Below are positions 60,290-64,000 of a stretch of DNA of 64,000 bases, in pieces. The position numbers and the translations under genes were made by a program. Below the pieces are notes generated by a model. The model saw nothing but the letters and a program-made list of their open reading frames with translations, had not been told where the DNA came from and searched no databases. The DNA comes from Ziziphus jujuba (Eukaryota > Streptophyta > Magnoliopsida > Rosales > Rhamnaceae). The DNA lies in assembly GCF_031755915.1 (NCBI RefSeq), contig NC_083385.1, positions 10,437,001-10,501,000 on the forward strand, read 5' to 3'. Position 1 is the stretch's first letter. Each line of letters opens with the position of its first letter.

Positions 60290-60955
60290 TCCAATTGTTT
60301 TTTTTTTTTTTTTTCCTTTATGCATTAATATGTCAAAATTTTTTTTTTTTACAATAAATTATATTTATTTAAATTTATATCATAAATGTAAAATTTTTAA
60401 ATTATTTATGATTAAAAAAATTTAAAATTGTATATTAATTTAGGCTAACATTATTTAACTCTTAATCATTTCTAGTTAGTATCATCCAAATTGTCCAAAA
60501 GAACAGGAATTTACATTTTAGAAATATAAATTTTGTAGATTTTAAATAATAGATTGATCAAAAACGATCCAAAAAAAAATCCCAGTTCAAAATATTGAAA
60601 TCCATACTTTATTGCACTAAAATTGGCCCAATCTAAAAAAGTAAACTCATCAATTAAATAATATCGTAATGTATAAATTAAAAAAAAAATGAAAGTTATA
60701 TAAAAGGTGGAAGTTATTGGTGTGATATAATTCCACTTTTTATTATTTAATACATATTTGGTTGATTCATCTAATAATTTTTATCCCAAATTTATAAATA
60801 AAAAATATAAATATGGATATGATATTTGAAAAAAAATAATCTACTTATATTTATTAATCAAGTATTTCAGTTGTATTTATTTACATTAATCCTTTTGAAT
60901 ATTCCATATACAGATTATATTAATATATTAATCAATTAAATAATAATAATAATAA

Positions 60956-60996
<41 letters not shown>

Positions 60997-63900
60997 GATA
61001 AGTTAATAGACTATGCTTATAGTATGTAAAAGTAACAAAGGATCTAGACAAATAGGGCACGTGGATTCAAATTTTATTATTCAATCATAAGTTTTTTTTA
61101 ATTACTTTTATAAATTAAATAACAAAGTAAATGTATCCAAAATAAAAAATAAATGTATGTGGACTAAATTTCTTTTTTGTTTAAGTATAGGTGTGTGCCT
61201 AGCTATAATTAACTTTACATCACGATAAAAGATATCTAAAATTAACTATACTTTAATATAAAAATAAAATAAAATGACTATGCTTTATACATCATAGGAA
61301 AAATGGTTAAAACTAAATAAAGCATACTTAAATAGTATTTAAGATCCCGTTTGTTATGTCATATAGGGTTTTTCAAAAGGGTAAATACAAACAAAGCTTA
61401 AAAATTAAAAGTAAATGAAACCCAATGCAAACGAATTAAATAGGAAAATAATTTAAGCATATACCATATTTATTTTACAAACGTATCCAATTAAGCATCA
61501 CTTTTTTTTAAAGTTGGAAAAAAGGAAAAATTTGAAAGCAAGCACGAATATACTTTCGTAAGGCTCTTTCGATTTAGCATGTTGTGTGAAGAACATACAT
61601 CAGGTGTCCATGATTATTACGATATGACATTAGACAAGGTGGAGCCCGATGATCTCCCCCACAATAGTTGAAACAAAATTATTATAGATCAATTCTACTT
61701 TCATGTGATGAGTGGAGGGTTAGATGTAAATGCTTAATGCTTTAGTGAGAGAACTAAAGGCTATTCTTCTTCTTCTTCTTTTCATTTTTTTCATTTCCAA
61801 AGTGCCTTACCCCACGACCACGTACTTAAAACTTTTCTTTAGCTTCTTATTATACGAAAAGAAAATTCTGGTTCTTTTAATAAATTGAATGCCATCAAAA
61901 TTTGCTATCATTTTTCTTTCGCCTAATTAATCAAAGTCTTAAATAGTATAGGATAATGTATAATTGTATTTATATAAGTCGTCTGTTTTTTTTTTTTTTT
62001 TTTCCGTTGAAACTTTATTAGTCGTCTTTTAGTTGTTCTTTGAAGGTTCTCTTTTGACTTTGGAAGCATCCACCAAACTCTATACGTTGATTTTGGAATT
62101 TCACAAACGAATAAGACATATGCAATAATTAATATCAGAACCAATTTTCTTTTCCCACATTTTTCATTTAATATAACATAACGTATGGACTGTTTTTTTT
62201 ATTAAAAAAAACTAAAAAAACATGATGAGCTAAATAAAAGGTAATAAATTATATATCATCATATGTAAGCAGTACCAAATGGGATTAGATACAAAAAGAT
62301 TGTCCAATTAAAATTATAAACTTCTAGAACCCATATCTCACTTTTTAGTCTTCCTCCAAAGAGTTTCATATGAAATTATATATGCAACAAAAGATTTTAG
62401 ATTAATATTATCTCATCAAACTAATAAGAGATTGATTATATATAATCATTTTTTTAAAATTATTTCAATATTAATAGTAATCATTATTCAATTGCCATGG
62501 TAGAAGCGTAGGGGCCAATGCCAGGTGTCATCGTTTTCAAATTGCAAAAGAGAAGGAATCACCCTTTCTATGGTGAATTGCGTGCCAAAAGAGATGGGAA
62601 CCAATCAGAAAGGTTTGATATCTACCTCCTTACTTCTACGACATACCCATATATACCACCATTCTTTAAACCAATGAAATTTTATGAATGGGTGGTCAAT
62701 TAGTCAATGACCTGTTGTTTTCGATTAGGCAGCATCTGACCCACGCAGCAGCCACGGACTTAATATATATATATATATACATACATACTTGCAAAAGAAG
62801 AAAAGAGAGAACTTTTTGCTTTTTTTTTTTTTTTTTTGGTTGCGTAAATAGAGAAGAAAGAACTCTGAAAGTGCGCATGGATGAAAAATTTATAAATTTC
62901 TAGTCTATAATTTTGAGTCAGAACCTTGGGAATACATGCAATATGTTTTGAATATTCTCCTCATGCTTTGCAACAAAGGATAGGCACACTTCCTTTACCT
63001 CCGTGTTTAGTATTTGAAATATTCCACAAACAAAAGGTTCAAACTAATAAACAGAATTTGTTTTTTAATGAAAAAGATAAATATATATATATATATATGA
63101 CATGTACATTTATGTTTACTATCACTATGAAAAAAAAAAAAAAAAGGAAGAAGAAGAAAAATATACTAGATATTTACCATACAACGCACCAATTTTTACC
63201 ATATACACGATGTGATAAAACGATTTTTTCCATTTATTATATGAATAATGATTTATTGCTCACAAAATTACAAAACAAAGCTAGACATTGTACATCCTTC
63301 AAAACTAATAGCTTATCTAAAATCAGAGATAAAATAAAAGCAAGAAATACAATTCACCCATATTATGATAAAACCATTTGACTAACTTTTTAAGTTTGTA
63401 TGGAATTTCACATCCCTAAGCCAATAAAAATAATAATACGTTATTTTGTTATTTTTAACAAATAACCAGGTTTCTATGGCAATGCGTGTGAGTGAGTTAT
63501 AGTTTCCAGCTTTCCCTTTTAGATTACAGTATTCGAAAAATTTAATATTAGTCACTGAACAAGCTGAACCATGGCATCATATTTGGTCCTCTTTTTTTCT
63601 CCAGATGATTAGAGAGAGATTTTTTTTTTTTTTCGGTAATAGATTATTAGATAAGGAGATTGGTCTTGTCAATGTCAATTAATTTTACTTCTTAATGGTG
63701 AAAATATTGAGGCACAAGACTTTTGCCCGAACGAAACAAATGGACCCTAGAAATTGGAGGAATCTATGACAAAAGGAAGCTACATTGTCGCCACCAGGAA
63801 TAGCATGCAGCCCCTTGCTCAAAAACATTGTTGGGTCGTATATACTCATTTCCTCGCTAAAAAGATGCAATTCATCGAATTAATCATGTTTGGAAGGATT

Positions 63901-64000
63901 AACTTAATCTGCTTTTGTTGACCTTATCCAATTGTAACTAAACGATAGTTTGGGATTATAATTCTTAGCTAGCAGGTGTTACGTACTATGATCGGACTCT
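60290..64000. other. AT-rich intergenic DNA to the end of the window
   Basis: No gene supported. Poly(T) tracts occur at 60299-60314, 61988-62003, 62820-62837 and 63621-63634, and (AT)n at 60959-60992, 62763-62778 and 63082-63098. The part 62490-62760 is less AT-rich and has promoter-like words (CCAAT, GATATC, TATATAT) but no linked coding region. Open frames at 62518-62703, 62926-63381 and 63685-63870 have no recognisable content. Confidence 0.65.
60959..60992. repeat. (AT)n microsatellite
   Basis: An uninterrupted run of about seventeen AT dinucleotides, following a (TAA)n run at 60941-60955. Confidence 0.9.

Noticed and set aside
63685..63870. 61-aa minus-strand open frame at the right end
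   Set aside because: No recognisable motif and no initiation or splice context; treated as chance.

Overview
The window is nuclear DNA of a flowering plant, almost certainly a eudicot. Compact multi-exon genes have GT-AG introns that are AT-rich, intergenic DNA is very AT-rich with (AT)n, (TAA)n and poly(A/T) tracts, and the proteins are plant-type: a plant-specific TFIIB-related protein, a DUF1118 thylakoid protein, an OVATE family protein, a polyol transporter and a PPR protein. I cannot name the species. There is no sign of bacterial, viral or organellar DNA. Twelve of the thirteen protein genes lie on the minus strand; only the OVATE gene is on plus.

Layout, left to right. 1.3-6.2 kb: U1-70K, the U1 snRNP protein. 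7.8-10.1 kb: an F-box protein with a 5'-UTR intron. 12.3-12.8 kb: a DUF1118 (RIQ1-like) chloroplast protein. 13.8-16.5 kb: an ANP32-like acidic LRR protein. 17.8-21.3 kb: PBRP, the plant-specific TFIIB-related protein. 22.0-24.3 kb: a small DUF1195 membrane protein. 26.5-28.2 kb: a polyol/monosaccharide transporter. 28.2-34.7 kb: a gene-poor stretch with a SINE, an orphan first exon of a second polyol transporter and other repeats. 34.8-35.9 kb: an OVATE family protein. 36.7-37.0 kb: a Copia integrase relic. 38.9-42.4 kb: SF3B4. 43.7-44.9 kb: a PPR protein. 45.8-50.6 kb: U2AF65, the large U2AF subunit. 51.7-60.1 kb: RPC5, a Pol III subunit. 60.1-64.0 kb: AT-rich intergenic DNA with no gene I can support.

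Exon models were built by hand. Every junction used obeys GT-AG, and the summed exon lengths are divisible by three for all nine multi-exon coding models (U1-70K 496 aa, ANP32-like 461, PBRP 531, DUF1195 174, transporter 503, SF3B4 377, U2AF65 606, RPC5 698, plus the F-box gene whose only intron is in the 5' UTR).

Three genes act at the core of splice-site recognition: U1-70K at the 5' splice site, SF3B4 at the branch point and U2AF65 at the 3' splice site. PBRP, RPC5 and the ANP32-like protein add a transcription/chromatin theme. From memory, the order transporter-OVATE-SF3B4-PPR-U2AF65, preceded by PBRP-DUF1195, matches two Arabidopsis paralogous blocks (around At2g18480-18520 and At4g36650-36690) merged into one, so this looks like an ancestral, little-rearranged arrangement.

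The most interesting signal is inside the 1.3-kb sixth intron of U1-70K. It holds a possible 42-nt poison exon whose 5' splice site lies in a small hairpin resembling U1 snRNA stem-loop I, the RNA that U1-70K itself binds. A second nested hairpin follows directly, and the same intron carries two copies of a strong U1-complementary decoy 5' splice site. Together these suggest direct autoregulation of U1-70K by its own RNA target.
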